Shown: one piece after another, positions 1-8,909 of the stretch | How positions within the stretch are numbered: the first letter of the stretch is position 1 | How the letters are laid out: every line of letters begins with the position of its first letter | Source: Marinilabiliaceae bacterium UBA5488 | GTDB lineage: Bacteria > Bacteroidota > Bacteroidia > Bacteroidales > Marinilabiliaceae | Reading direction: 5' to 3' | Assembly: GCA_002427105.1 (NCBI GenBank) | Contig: DIPM01000032.1 | Coordinates: forward strand, 1 to 64,000 | DNA length: 64,000 bases | The notes under the pieces: model-generated | Database searches by the model: none | What the model was told of the DNA's origin: nothing | The model's input: the letters and a program-made list of their open reading frames with translations, nothing else | Made by a program: the position numbers and the translations under genes

Positions 1-116
1 GAAAATTATTTAGGACAGTATTGCATCTTTTTAATATTTTGCATGTTTGAAAGAAGTGAAAAATAAAGGGAATTAAACTTATATTTCCTACCTCATTCGT
101 TACTAAACTCTATCTT

Positions 117-899
117 ATGAAAAACAGAAAACTGTTTCTTATTTTATTTTTATGTTTAATTTCGGGCTTAGGCCATGCCCAGAACTCCAGGTTGAAACAT
201 TTCGGTCTTGAAGCAGGAAGCACTTTCTTTGGAAGTGAAATATCGTCAATGGATTACATACGAAGTAGCACATCTTCCTACCACATGATGGATTATTCGG
301 CAGATAACCTATTAAGTTTCTCCAATAAGTATTCTTTAGGCCTAAAGTTGGAACTTATGTCTTTGAATGACAGATTTGGATTGCTTAGTGGCCTACGATA
401 TTCGCGAATTAGTAGTTCGGTTGAAAAAAGCGATTACTGGTTCGGTAATTCAGATTTCTTTTATTTGCTGTATCGGCAAGAAGGAGTTGACACGGAGTAC
501 CTTAGGGTTAGAGGCTTTAATCAATATTCTGATTATTTGGGGATGCCTATAGAGCTCAGGTATTATACCGGCAGTCGGCCACGCAGAATTCAGTTTTACC
601 TTAAAGTGGGGATGGAAATAAACTTCCTTATGACATCTACTTCAGATGTTGATTTTTATGATTCGGCAATGAGTCGATATGAAGATGACTTGACCTCTAT
701 GCTAAAAAAACCTAAGTCTGTCAATACTGCTATTTACGGTGGGGGAGGCTTCAAATTTGGAAGAGATCAGAAGCCCTCAATAAGTGTTGAAGCATTTCCG
801 TATGTTTTTTTAAGCTCCAAGCATGCGGGCATTGTGGAGCCCTCTGTGGGAGGAGGATTTCAAGTAAGTTATCAGTTACCTATTAAACCAAATCATTAA
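117..899 (+). CDS. Outer-membrane beta-barrel protein, unrecognised
   Basis: This 260-residue protein starts with a signal peptide (MKNRKL, hydrophobic core, cleavage after GHAQ near residue 22). The mature part alternates short amphipathic strands with Gly- and Tyr-rich turns (LGLKLEL, GLRYSR, YGGGGFKFG, VGGGFQVSY), the usual look of small PorT/OMP_b-brl-type barrels in Bacteroidota. The role is unknown. It heads a row of three same-strand envelope genes; the next start is only 3 bases after its stop, so co-transcription is likely. A porin-like or adhesin role is possible but not shown. Confidence 0.6.
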   Translation: MKNRKLFLILFLCLISGLGHAQNSRLKHFGLEAGSTFFGSEISSMDYIRSSTSSYHMMDYSADNLLSFSNKYSLGLKLELMSLNDRFGLLSGLRYSRISSSVEKSDYWFGNSDFFYLLYRQEGVDTEYLRVRGFNQYSDYLGMPIELRYYTGSRPRRIQFYLKVGMEINFLMTSTSDVDFYDSAMSRYEDDLTSMLKKPKSVNTAIYGGGGFKFGRDQKPSISVEAFPYVFLSSKHAGIVEPSVGGGFQVSYQLPIKPNH

Positions 900-902
900 G
901 TT

Positions 903-1514
903 ATGAAAACGAATTGGCTGATTATATTAGGCTTTGTATTTGCGCTCTTTGTATCCTGCGAAGAAGACAATGAGCTTCGGAATTCTATATTTATCTATGA
1001 TCCGGATAATACTGATTTGCCGGCATATTCGGAATGGGGTTACAACACTTTCGGGGCACTTTACGATCGTGATGTGTTTGTTTCAAACGAATGGTTAGTT
1101 CCGGCAAAAGTCATCGTTTCCGACACGGGTTTAACACTCCAGTTTAGCGGGAATAGGACTTCGTCATCTTATTACTCTTACAAATATTCAGAAATGACTA
1201 TGTCATTCAATTTGTCAGGGTTTAAGCCGGAGCATTTTACTGATCTTGTAGTGTTCAATGATTCAATAATTGATTTGACTCAACCTTCGTGTAAGGTTTC
1301 CATAACAGATGACAACTATGATTATGAAGTTGACATAATAGAAGGCAAGCTTTATATTAAGAGAGTCCAGATTTTGCAAGTTGACAAGCAGGAAGTGGAA
1401 GCTATTGTTTCGGGATATTTTGACCTGAAAACTAAGTTAGATGGTAGTCCTGTAACTATCTCCGATGGTCGATTTGATGTTGGCATTGGGAGGGAAAATT
1501 TTTTCGAGTACTAG
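903..1514 (+). CDS. Putative lipoprotein, unrecognised
   Basis: The 203-residue product has a lipoprotein signal: MKTNW, a hydrophobic stretch and a lipobox FVSC, with Cys19 as the lipidation site, followed by acidic EEDNE that suits surface or outer-membrane export. The rest is predicted beta-rich and acidic, without a motif that I recognise. It follows the barrel gene by 3 bases and probably shares its transcript. The pairing suggests a small cell-surface complex, but that is inference from position only. Confidence 0.6.
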   Translation: MKTNWLIILGFVFALFVSCEEDNELRNSIFIYDPDNTDLPAYSEWGYNTFGALYDRDVFVSNEWLVPAKVIVSDTGLTLQFSGNRTSSSYYSYKYSEMTMSFNLSGFKPEHFTDLVVFNDSIIDLTQPSCKVSITDDNYDYEVDIIEGKLYIKRVQILQVDKQEVEAIVSGYFDLKTKLDGSPVTISDGRFDVGIGRENFFEY

Positions 1515-1579
1515 TCTGTCTCTTTTATAAATTACTGCTGATGCGTTAAAAATTTTTATAAATCATAAAAAATATTGTA

Positions 1580-2110
1580 ATGAAACATATATTTGCGCTT
1601 ATCTTTCTTTTTGTTGTTGTGGGTTTTTCTTATGCTCAGGATTTATCAACATTGAAGGATTTACACAATTTTTCTATTTCGCTTGGAAGTTCTAAAATTG
1701 TTACTGCTGATAGCTCTTTAATGATTGGTAGGGTTGGAAAGATGGACGATCGGTTGGTTGAGCAATTAGTTAATTTATTACGCTCAGCTGAATTTTATAG
1801 TCTTAAAGATTATGCCAGCTCAGAATACTATATTAAGAATGTAAGGATTAATAACAGGTATCCTGATTATTATAATTTGAAATTGTTATTGATAATTGGG
1901 AATTACGCCAATTTGAAGGATGTTAAAAATACGGCGAAATATTATTATATCGTAAATAAGGATAAATTTGTTAATCCACATAATTTGGAGACTATAAGGT
2001 GTATTATCAAAGAAAATTTCACTCTGGATGAGTTTAATGATGCCCTTGCATATTATTATTACTACCATCAGAGGTTAAAGCACCTCGATGAGATTGGATT
2101 TGAGAAATGA
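1580..2110 (+). CDS. Secreted helical (TPR-like) protein, unrecognised
   Basis: A 176-residue protein with a clear signal peptide (MKHIFALIF, cleavage after SYAQ at about residue 20). The mature region is helical, rich in Tyr, Asn and Leu, and has paired-helix segments around residues 70-140 that resemble degenerate TPR units. No catalytic motif is visible. Base composition is noticeably more AT-rich than the genes after 2.8 kb, and the gene sits 65 bases behind the lipoprotein gene. Function unknown. Confidence 0.5.
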   Translation: MKHIFALIFLFVVVGFSYAQDLSTLKDLHNFSISLGSSKIVTADSSLMIGRVGKMDDRLVEQLVNLLRSAEFYSLKDYASSEYYIKNVRINNRYPDYYNLKLLLIIGNYANLKDVKNTAKYYYIVNKDKFVNPHNLETIRCIIKENFTLDEFNDALAYYYYYHQRLKHLDEIGFEK

Positions 2111-2175
2111 AGCTATATTTTCTTTAAATAACAGGATTGCTTGTTTTTGTATAACCGTTTAATAATTTATGTAAG

Positions 2176-2352
2176 ATGGAAGCTAAACAACAAGTATTGG
2201 AAGCAATGAAAAAAGAGGGAACACCGGTGAATGCCGGTAAAATAGTTGAGTTAACAGGGCTTGACCGAAAAGTGGTGGACAAAGCAATGGCCGAGTTAAA
2301 GAAAGAAGAAGCCATCGTTTCTCCCAAAAGATGCTATTGGCAAGCGAAGTAA
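2176..2352 (+). CDS. Small winged-helix (MarR-like) DNA-binding protein
   Basis: A 58-codon reading frame opens at ATG 2176 and ends at TAA 2350-2352. The product is almost entirely one helix-turn-helix: VLEAMKKEG, then VNAGKIVELTGLDRKVVDKAM as helices 2 and 3, then a wing-like strand AIVSPKRCYW. Tiny stand-alone winged-helix proteins like this are widespread in Bacteroidota and are often annotated as MarR-like or hypothetical. The good codon pattern and the intact HTH support a real gene. It has no obvious operon partner; tRNA-Arg follows on the other strand. Confidence 0.75.
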   Translation: MEAKQQVLEAMKKEGTPVNAGKIVELTGLDRKVVDKAMAELKKEEAIVSPKRCYWQAK

Positions 2353-2400
2353 ACTTTAGGCTGGAAAAGTAAGCTGTTTATTCGCCGTAAAGCATAAAGA

Positions 2401-2431
2401 AAGCCCTGTAACTTGCTTAGTTACAGGGCTT
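2401..2431 (-). terminator. Terminator downstream of tRNA-Arg
   Basis: A perfect 12-bp stem (2401-2412 with 2420-2431) and a 7-base loop. On the minus strand it is followed by a T-rich run (TTTCTTT), so it most likely ends the tRNA-Arg transcript; it may also serve the small plus-strand gene ending at 2352. Confidence 0.8.
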
Positions 2432-2438
2432 TGTAAAG

Positions 2439-2512
2439 TGATCCCGAAGGGACTCGAACCCCCAACCTCCTGGGCCGTAACCAGGTGCTCTATCCAATTA
2501 AGCTACGGAATC
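2439..2512 (-). tRNA. tRNA-Arg (anticodon ACG)
   Basis: The minus strand folds into a complete cloverleaf: 7-bp acceptor stem GATTCCG/CGGGATC with discriminator A, D arm, anticodon stem CCTGG/CCAGG enclosing loop TTACGGC (anticodon ACG), 5-base variable loop, and T arm with TTCGAGT. The 3' CCA is not encoded. ACG is the wobble-edited (inosine) arginine anticodon reading CGN codons. Confidence 0.97.
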
Positions 2513-2520
2513 ATTAAATT

Positions 2521-2819
2521 AACTCATGCATTTTTCAAACGCGGTGCAAAGATAGGAATATTGCGCGAATGCTAAAATCATTTTCAATAAAAAATCATGC
2601 TGTGTGGCTAAAAATATTATAATATATGAGTTAGGAGTGATGGTTTAACAGGGTTGAGGGCTACGCGGGTTATGGGTTTTAACCACAAAGGACACAAAGC
2701 CTGTCACAAAGGACACAAAGGGGAAAGAATAGAAGTTATGAGTTATAGCTTGTTACTGTTAAATGATACACTTGGCCTGAAAATTGTGCTATAAATTCCT
2801 TATTTTAGCATCCTGAGAT
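2521..2819. other. Intergenic stretch with a short direct repeat
   Basis: No gene is visible. Besides the tRNA promoter, it holds a 16-base direct repeat CACAAAGGACACAAAG at 2684-2699 and 2705-2720, and a run containing GGGCTACGCGGG that resembles the GC-rich word of the array near 10 kb. The region looks like repeat debris. Confidence 0.5.
2547..2554 (-). promoter_or_regulatory. -7 promoter box of tRNA-Arg
   Basis: On the minus strand the box reads TATCTTTG, an exact match to the Bacteroidota primary-sigma -7 consensus TAnnTTTG, 34 bases upstream of the tRNA 5' end. No good -33 TTG is seen at the usual distance. Confidence 0.6.
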
Positions 2820-4580
2820 ATGGAAATAATGCAAGTTATGGGCTTAAGAAAATTATCACCTTATATATACTGCCGGAGTGTTGCTACAAGTCTTATTTTG
2901 GGCTTATCTTTTATGGTCGCCGGTCAGAATTATCCGAAATGGGATTTTCATTTTCCGCTGACTATAGAAACTACTGTAAGCGGGAGCTTTGGGGAGATGC
3001 GTAGCAACCACTTTCATTCTGGTATTGATTTTACCACACGACAGATAACAGGCTTTCCAATTTATTCTATTGATGAAGGTTACGTCTCGCGTATAGCAGT
3101 GTCACCGGGTGGGTTTGGCAAGGCAGTTTACATTGACCATCCCAATGGCTATACTTCAGTATATGCACATTGTGAGTGGTTTTCGGAGGAGATAGATAAG
3201 CTTATTACCGAGCTTCAGTATAAAAATAAATCCTTTGCTATTGACCAATCGTTTCAGGCAGGGACTATACCGGTTAAAAGGGGCGAGCTAATTGCATATT
3301 CGGGTAATTCCGGCAGTTCAGGAGGGCCGCATTTGCACTTTGAAATCAGGGAAACTAAGGGACAACGCCCCATCAACCCTCATTTCTTCGACCTTCCCAT
3401 TAGAGATGAAGTAGCACCTGTTATTGAGGGCATACGCGTTTATCCTCTTGATGATAACAGTACCATAAACGGAAAGAATGAGCCTCTGTATATTCCTGCA
3501 GTTTATTACGGAGGAAGGTATCATCTGGAGGGAAAACCTGAAATATCAGCCGGAGGAATTATAGGTGTAGGAGTTCAGGTTATCGACTACTCAAGCGAAT
3601 CCTGGCGAAGATGTGGTATTTATTCTATTCAGCTTATGGTGGATAACAAAATGTGGTTCCGCTCGCAAATGGACGGCTTCTTTTTTCACGATACCCGTTA
3701 TATAAACAGCCACATTGATTACGCCTTCAAGCAGCAGACAAAGAAGACGGTACAAAAAAGCTTTATCGACATCAATAATAAACTTCAGCTTTACACCTCA
3801 ACTCCAGAGCGCGGACAGATAACTATGCTGCCGCAGCATAAGCACAGCCTTGAATATGAGATTGCTGATGCGGCCGGTAATATCTCAAAATTGAGTTTTA
3901 GTATTCGAGGGCAGGAGAGGCAGTCCAAGCCAGCCGTGTCGGCTGCTCCACAAGTTCTGAAGATTGACCCTGCAAGCCCATATTTTGTGAGTATGGACAA
4001 TTTCAAGGTACGCTTTCCCGAAAACGCCTTCTACAGCGAAGTTGCGGCTATGTTTGAACTCTTACCCAACGAGGGTTTGGGTATCGGGAGCTATTTCAAA
4101 GTGCTGAATGAGGATGTTCCTGTTCACCACTTTTTTGATGTAACTATTCCCATTCCTCTGGAAGCTATTGGGATGAAGGGTCTCACTGCGGCAAAAGTCT
4201 CTAAAGGTAAACTAAGTTATGCAGGAGGCGTTGTTTCAAATGGAAATATGCAAATACGCAGTCGTGAAACCGGCACCTTTTGCCTTACAAGCGATACAAT
4301 CCCTCCTTCACTGAGGCTTTTGAATATTCCCCCCGGCAGGAATTACAGTGACCGTGATAGGATTACTATTGAAATCAAGGATGATTTTTCAGGTATTGAT
4401 GAATATTATTGTACCATTAATGGACAATGGATGCTTTTTGAGCATGATCCTAAGAACAATGCTCTTATCGGCTATTTGAAAAATCTGAGGATAGAGCGGG
4501 GAAAAAAGCATCTGCTGGAGTTAAAAGTTAGCGACAAACTGGGCAACAAGGCATCACTAAGCACGGAGTTTGTGTATTAA
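2820..4580 (+). CDS. M23-family metallopeptidase
   Basis: This 586-residue secreted protein carries a lysostaphin-type M23 domain near its N-terminus. The zinc motif is intact: HSGID (His66, Asp70), His117 in YAHCEW and HLHFE (His171, His173). Such domains cut peptidoglycan cross-bridges or act as LytM-like cell-wall factors in the periplasm. About 400 residues follow, beta-rich with repeated Asp/Gly turns, probably Ig-like modules for substrate or envelope binding. A hydrophobic signal lies at residues 20-36 (cleavage near VAGQ); starts at codons 4 or 7 are equally possible and would give a more usual signal peptide length. The TPR gene follows after 51 bases. Confidence 0.85.
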   Translation: MEIMQVMGLRKLSPYIYCRSVATSLILGLSFMVAGQNYPKWDFHFPLTIETTVSGSFGEMRSNHFHSGIDFTTRQITGFPIYSIDEGYVSRIAVSPGGFGKAVYIDHPNGYTSVYAHCEWFSEEIDKLITELQYKNKSFAIDQSFQAGTIPVKRGELIAYSGNSGSSGGPHLHFEIRETKGQRPINPHFFDLPIRDEVAPVIEGIRVYPLDDNSTINGKNEPLYIPAVYYGGRYHLEGKPEISAGGIIGVGVQVIDYSSESWRRCGIYSIQLMVDNKMWFRSQMDGFFFHDTRYINSHIDYAFKQQTKKTVQKSFIDINNKLQLYTSTPERGQITMLPQHKHSLEYEIADAAGNISKLSFSIRGQERQSKPAVSAAPQVLKIDPASPYFVSMDNFKVRFPENAFYSEVAAMFELLPNEGLGIGSYFKVLNEDVPVHHFFDVTIPIPLEAIGMKGLTAAKVSKGKLSYAGGVVSNGNMQIRSRETGTFCLTSDTIPPSLRLLNIPPGRNYSDRDRITIEIKDDFSGIDEYYCTINGQWMLFEHDPKNNALIGYLKNLRIERGKKHLLELKVSDKLGNKASLSTEFVY

Positions 4581-4631
4581 TTAAGTGAAATAAGTTAAGA
4601 ACAAAGCCTGATTTAGAAATGTTATTATCAG

Positions 4632-6764
4632 ATGCATAGATTATTATACATAGTATCATTGATTGCAGCGCTTAACAGCCTCGAGCTTAAGGCCCAGATT
4701 GATACCGACAGGATGTCCATCATAGGCCGTAATGCCCTGTACTTTGAAGATTACATCCTTGCTATACAATATTTTAATCAGATTATTAAGGCCAAGCCCT
4801 ATCTGAGCGAGCCTTATTATTACAGGGCTATTGGCAAGTATAGTCTTGACGATTTGAAAGGAGCAGAGCAGGATATAAGCACATCGCTTGAGATAAACCC
4901 CTATAACGTTGATGCATATAATCTTCGCGGCATAGTAAGACAAAAGCTTGGGCGCACTTCCGAGGCCGAGGCTGACTACAACAAAGGACTAAGTATTGAC
5001 CCTGAGAATATTAACCTTATTATCAATAAGGGTATTGCGCAAATTAACAGCAAACAGTACGAGGAGGCTATTGACAGCTACACGGAAGCAATCAGGCTTT
5101 CGCCAAAGCTGGTGTCTGCATGGCTCAACAGGGGACATGCGAAAGTGGCAGCTAAAGATACCATGGGAGGTTTGGCTGATTTCACAAAGGCTATAGAAAT
5201 AAACCCATATATTTCTGACGGATATGCCAACAGGGCAATCACCTACTATATGTTGGGTAGTTTTGAAGAGTCGCTGCAAGATCTCAATAAGGCTATAGAG
5301 TTACGGCCTGAAGATGCCCGTTTCTATTTAAACCGTGGTATTATCCGCTATCAGCTTGATGACTTGCGTGGTACTGTTGAGGATTTTGACAAGGTAATAG
5401 ACTTAGAGCCGCGAAACGCGATGGCTTATTCTAACCGCGGGATACTGCGGGCTCAGGTAGGGGATACAAATCGTGCCATTGAAGATTTCTCGAGGGTTCT
5501 GGCGCTTAACAGTGATGATATGCTCACCTTGTATTATCGTGCCTTGCTTTATATGGAAATTGGAGAGTGGGGAGCCGCCTTAAGAGATTTTAATATAGTG
5601 GCCCTTGAATACCCTGATTTCGGACCTGTTTACCAAAATCGTTCTTATGTCAAGCAGATGCTCGGCGACGACTATGGCGCGCAATTGGATTACGGAACAG
5701 CCGTGAAAATTGAGATGCAGCGCCGTCGGCAATCTGAAAGTGCCGATGCTGGAACGACATCTTCGGGCGCTGATAGCAGGGCTGACAATTTAAAAAGCGG
5801 CAAAAAGAGAAAGGAAACACGAAAAGAGTCTGATAAGGACATTAGCAACTACGACAAGGTCGCCGTTCTTGACGATTTTGGCAATGAGCCTGATGAGGAA
5901 CCTTCAACCAATCCTTTGCGCGGGCGTGTACAGAACAGGAATATCATTATTGAGATGGAGCCTATGTTTGGTCTTACCTTCTATCCCGGCGACACCCTTG
6001 TTCATCGCCTCAGGTATTTCAATCTGGCAGTTGAATCGATTGACAGACAGAATGTTATCGACAAAAGCCTTACAATTGCTAATATTGAACAGGAAGTTGA
6101 TCGTGAAAGCGCGGCTCTTATTTTTTCAGAGATTAGCGCCCTGGGCGAAAAGATTAAGACGGCTAAGGATGAGGAAAAAGCCAACTTGCATTTTGCCAGG
6201 GGAACGCTGTATAATACTGTTGTTAATCTGAATAGTGCAATGGAAGATTTCAATAAGGCTATCGAACTGGCGCCCGATCATATCCCAGCGCTTCTGAATC
6301 GTGCATATACCCGCTATAAAACTGTAGAAACGATTAAGGCTCTGGAGGCAGAAACACCGGTCAACCAGACCTTGCAGATTGGAGTAACAACAGTTCAGCC
6401 GGGCGCTAATATCCAGTCAGAAGAGAAGCGTATATTAGACTACGACTTGATTATTGATGATTTGGAAAGAATTCTTTCAATAGAGCCCGACTTTGAGTTT
6501 GCCCATTATAATCTTGGTATTATTCAGGCAGTAATGCGTAATTTTGATGGCGCTATTGAACATTTCAGCGCTGCCATTGATGCGAATCCCGATATGGCAG
6601 AGGCGTGGTTTAACAGGGGTCTTACCAATATTTTTATGGAAAACGATTCTGTCGGCACACTTGACTTGAGCAAGGCCGGTGAACTGGGAATTTTTAAGGC
6701 CTATAACGTTATTAAGCGCTACGGCATGGGGGTAGGTAGTATGGAAGAAGCTGATGAAGAGTAA
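4632..6764 (+). CDS. Periplasmic TPR-repeat protein
   Basis: A 710-residue protein with a signal peptide (MHRLLYIV, cleavage near LKAQ at residue 22) and two blocks of tetratricopeptide repeats. About ten 34-residue units run over residues 25-355, with typical endings such as AIEINP and SIDPENIN; three more lie between about 505 and 690. The blocks are joined by a polar Ser/Lys/Glu-rich linker (about 370-420) that is probably disordered. TPR arrays are protein-binding scaffolds; the partner here is unknown. It sits between an M23 peptidase and a helicase gene that starts 2 bases after its stop, so the three are probably one transcript. Confidence 0.85.
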   Translation: MHRLLYIVSLIAALNSLELKAQIDTDRMSIIGRNALYFEDYILAIQYFNQIIKAKPYLSEPYYYRAIGKYSLDDLKGAEQDISTSLEINPYNVDAYNLRGIVRQKLGRTSEAEADYNKGLSIDPENINLIINKGIAQINSKQYEEAIDSYTEAIRLSPKLVSAWLNRGHAKVAAKDTMGGLADFTKAIEINPYISDGYANRAITYYMLGSFEESLQDLNKAIELRPEDARFYLNRGIIRYQLDDLRGTVEDFDKVIDLEPRNAMAYSNRGILRAQVGDTNRAIEDFSRVLALNSDDMLTLYYRALLYMEIGEWGAALRDFNIVALEYPDFGPVYQNRSYVKQMLGDDYGAQLDYGTAVKIEMQRRRQSESADAGTTSSGADSRADNLKSGKKRKETRKESDKDISNYDKVAVLDDFGNEPDEEPSTNPLRGRVQNRNIIIEMEPMFGLTFYPGDTLVHRLRYFNLAVESIDRQNVIDKSLTIANIEQEVDRESAALIFSEISALGEKIKTAKDEEKANLHFARGTLYNTVVNLNSAMEDFNKAIELAPDHIPALLNRAYTRYKTVETIKALEAETPVNQTLQIGVTTVQPGANIQSEEKRILDYDLIIDDLERILSIEPDFEFAHYNLGIIQAVMRNFDGAIEHFSAAIDANPDMAEAWFNRGLTNIFMENDSVGTLDLSKAGELGIFKAYNVIKRYGMGVGSMEEADEE

Positions 6765-6766
6765 GT

Positions 6767-8767
6767 ATGAAAGAGGCAGGCCAATATATTGACGTCGATA
6801 ATGTTGAGTTTCAGAATGCCCTGCAACTGATACAACACAGCTCTGCGTCGGTTTATCTTACCGGGCGTGCCGGTACCGGTAAGTCAACCTTCCTAAGATA
6901 TGTGTGTCAAAACACACATAAAAAGCATATAGTACTGGCTCCCACGGGCATTGCAGCGATTAATGCTGAAGGGGTTACTATCCACTCCTTTTTCAAGATT
7001 CCATTCCGGCCAATTCTCCCCAATGACCCGGATTTATCAACCACTAACCGTCGAATTTACGATTTCCTGAAATATAACAAAGCCAAGATTAAGCTTATTA
7101 AAGAGGTTGAGCTTATTGTTATTGATGAGATATCTATGGTGAGGGCAGATGTACTCGACTTTATTGATCAGGTCTTACGTGCCTATACCGGAAATAAGAA
7201 CTCTCCCTTTGGCGGCAAACAGATGCTGCTGGTGGGCGATGCCTTCCAGCTGGAGCCTGTTGTTAAAAGAGATGAGTGGCAAATCCTAAGTCGCTTCTAC
7301 AAGACGCCATATTTCTTCTCCGCCACTGCGTTCATACAGAGCCCCTTGATACAGGTGGAACTGAGAAAGGTTTACAGACAAGATGACCCTGCTTTTGTGG
7401 AAATATTAGACAAGGTTCGCCTCAAGAAGGTGGAAGATAGTCACCTGGACATCATTAACCAACGCCTGAATCCGGGCTTTAGAACTCCGGCGGATGAGCT
7501 CTTTATTACCCTGGCAACCCGCCGTGATACTGTTGACTATATTAACGAGCAGCAACTGAGCGCCCTGGGAGGAAGCGAGCACGCCTATACAGGCAAGATA
7601 ACCGGAGAATATCCCGAATCGGCGCTTCCGACCCTAAAAAACCTGGTACTTAAAGTGAATGCCCAGGTGATGTTTGTTAAGAATGATATAGAACGTCGTT
7701 GGTACAACGGCAGTCTTGGCATTGTTGACAGTATTTCCGAGCAAGGGATACATGTTCGCCTTGAAAATAATACAGTTCACCTTGTAACGCGTGAAAAGTG
7801 GGTTAATCTGCAATACAAATTCGACGAAAAGAATAACAGGATAATAGCCGAGGAGATAGGTTCCTTTACTCAATATCCCCTGAAACTGGCGTGGGCCATA
7901 ACCGTACATAAAAGTCAGGGACTCACCTTCCAAAAGGTAGTAATTGATTTCAGCGGTGGCGCATTTGCAGGCGGTCAGCTCTATGTAGCGCTTAGCCGCT
8001 GTCGCTCCCTGGAGGGTATGATTCTGAAAACCCCTGTTCGCCAAAATGATATTATCCTTAATAAAGAAGTGGAGCTTTTTGCCCAGGCTGCCAACAATAA
8101 GCAATTAATTGAAGAAGAGCTGCAAAAGGCCAAGGCCGATACTGCCTATTCAATGGCTCTGGCAGCCTTTCGCGATGGCGAGTGGAAGAAGGCCCTTGCA
8201 TTTTTCTCGGACGCCATAGCCTATCGCAATGATCTTAACAAACCCGCCTTTCAGCGCTTTTTGGCCAAAGAGATGCTTTTTGTTGACCATTATCGCCATC
8301 AAATCAGTGATCTGGAAGCAAGACTTGAGGAGAACCGCAAAAATGTCGAGGATTTTGCCCGTGAATATTATCTGATGGCCAACGAGTGCGAAGTTAAATT
8401 CAATGACAGCCGCGCGGCCATCGCCAACCTTAATAAAGCCTTAAGACTTGATCCTTACTTTATTGATGCCCTCCTGCGCAGAGCCCAGCTTCTGCTCGCG
8501 ACGGGCGATGCGGAAGCGGCCGAAAAGGATTGCAGCTCCATATTGAAAATCAAAAAGCGTCACTATAAAGCGCTTCTTCTTCGTGGAAAGATTCGCTTTC
8601 AGCTCAACCATCTTGAAGCTTCATATAATGATTTGTTGCAAGCAATGACCCTGCGGAAATCAAACCCGGAAGTCTATAATGCCTTAAGCAAGGTATGCTC
8701 CAAAATGGGCGAAACCACCTTGGCAAAACAATATCGCAATATAGCGCGCGGACTGGAAGAGGAATAA
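6767..8767 (+). CDS. PIF1/RecD-like DNA helicase with C-terminal TPRs
   Basis: 666 residues. A superfamily 1 helicase core has Walker A GRAGTGKST (33-41), Walker B VIDEIS (Asp120-Glu121), a GDAFQLEP motif III and, around residue 380, VHKSQGLTF (motif V/VI region of UvrD/PIF1 C-terminal domains). Enzymes of this family unwind DNA 5'-3' using ATP, for example at G-quadruplexes or stalled forks. From about residue 465 the protein becomes helical with TPR units ending in ALRLDP and SILKIK, an uncommon addition to PIF1-like enzymes that suggests a protein partner. Its start is 2 bases from the stop of the secreted TPR gene, implying translational coupling, although the two proteins should lie in different compartments. 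Confidence 0.85.
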   Translation: MKEAGQYIDVDNVEFQNALQLIQHSSASVYLTGRAGTGKSTFLRYVCQNTHKKHIVLAPTGIAAINAEGVTIHSFFKIPFRPILPNDPDLSTTNRRIYDFLKYNKAKIKLIKEVELIVIDEISMVRADVLDFIDQVLRAYTGNKNSPFGGKQMLLVGDAFQLEPVVKRDEWQILSRFYKTPYFFSATAFIQSPLIQVELRKVYRQDDPAFVEILDKVRLKKVEDSHLDIINQRLNPGFRTPADELFITLATRRDTVDYINEQQLSALGGSEHAYTGKITGEYPESALPTLKNLVLKVNAQVMFVKNDIERRWYNGSLGIVDSISEQGIHVRLENNTVHLVTREKWVNLQYKFDEKNNRIIAEEIGSFTQYPLKLAWAITVHKSQGLTFQKVVIDFSGGAFAGGQLYVALSRCRSLEGMILKTPVRQNDIILNKEVELFAQAANNKQLIEEELQKAKADTAYSMALAAFRDGEWKKALAFFSDAIAYRNDLNKPAFQRFLAKEMLFVDHYRHQISDLEARLEENRKNVEDFAREYYLMANECEVKFNDSRAAIANLNKALRLDPYFIDALLRRAQLLLATGDAEAAEKDCSSILKIKKRHYKALLLRGKIRFQLNHLEASYNDLLQAMTLRKSNPEVYNALSKVCSKMGETTLAKQYRNIARGLEEE

Positions 8768-8909
8768 ATCTGCTCTTTTTTGCTCATAATTAACTATTTG
8801 GGTAATTTGTCCCACCTTTTCTGACTGTTTATAATACACAAGCAGAGGCTATTCGCCCTACTTTTACAATAATTAATAATCTTGATTTAAATCTTTAATT
8901 ATTGAAATT

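Noticed and set aside
7634..8104. A 156-codon frame opposite the helicase
   Set aside because: Overlaps the conserved helicase core; codon pattern belongs to the plus-strand gene.
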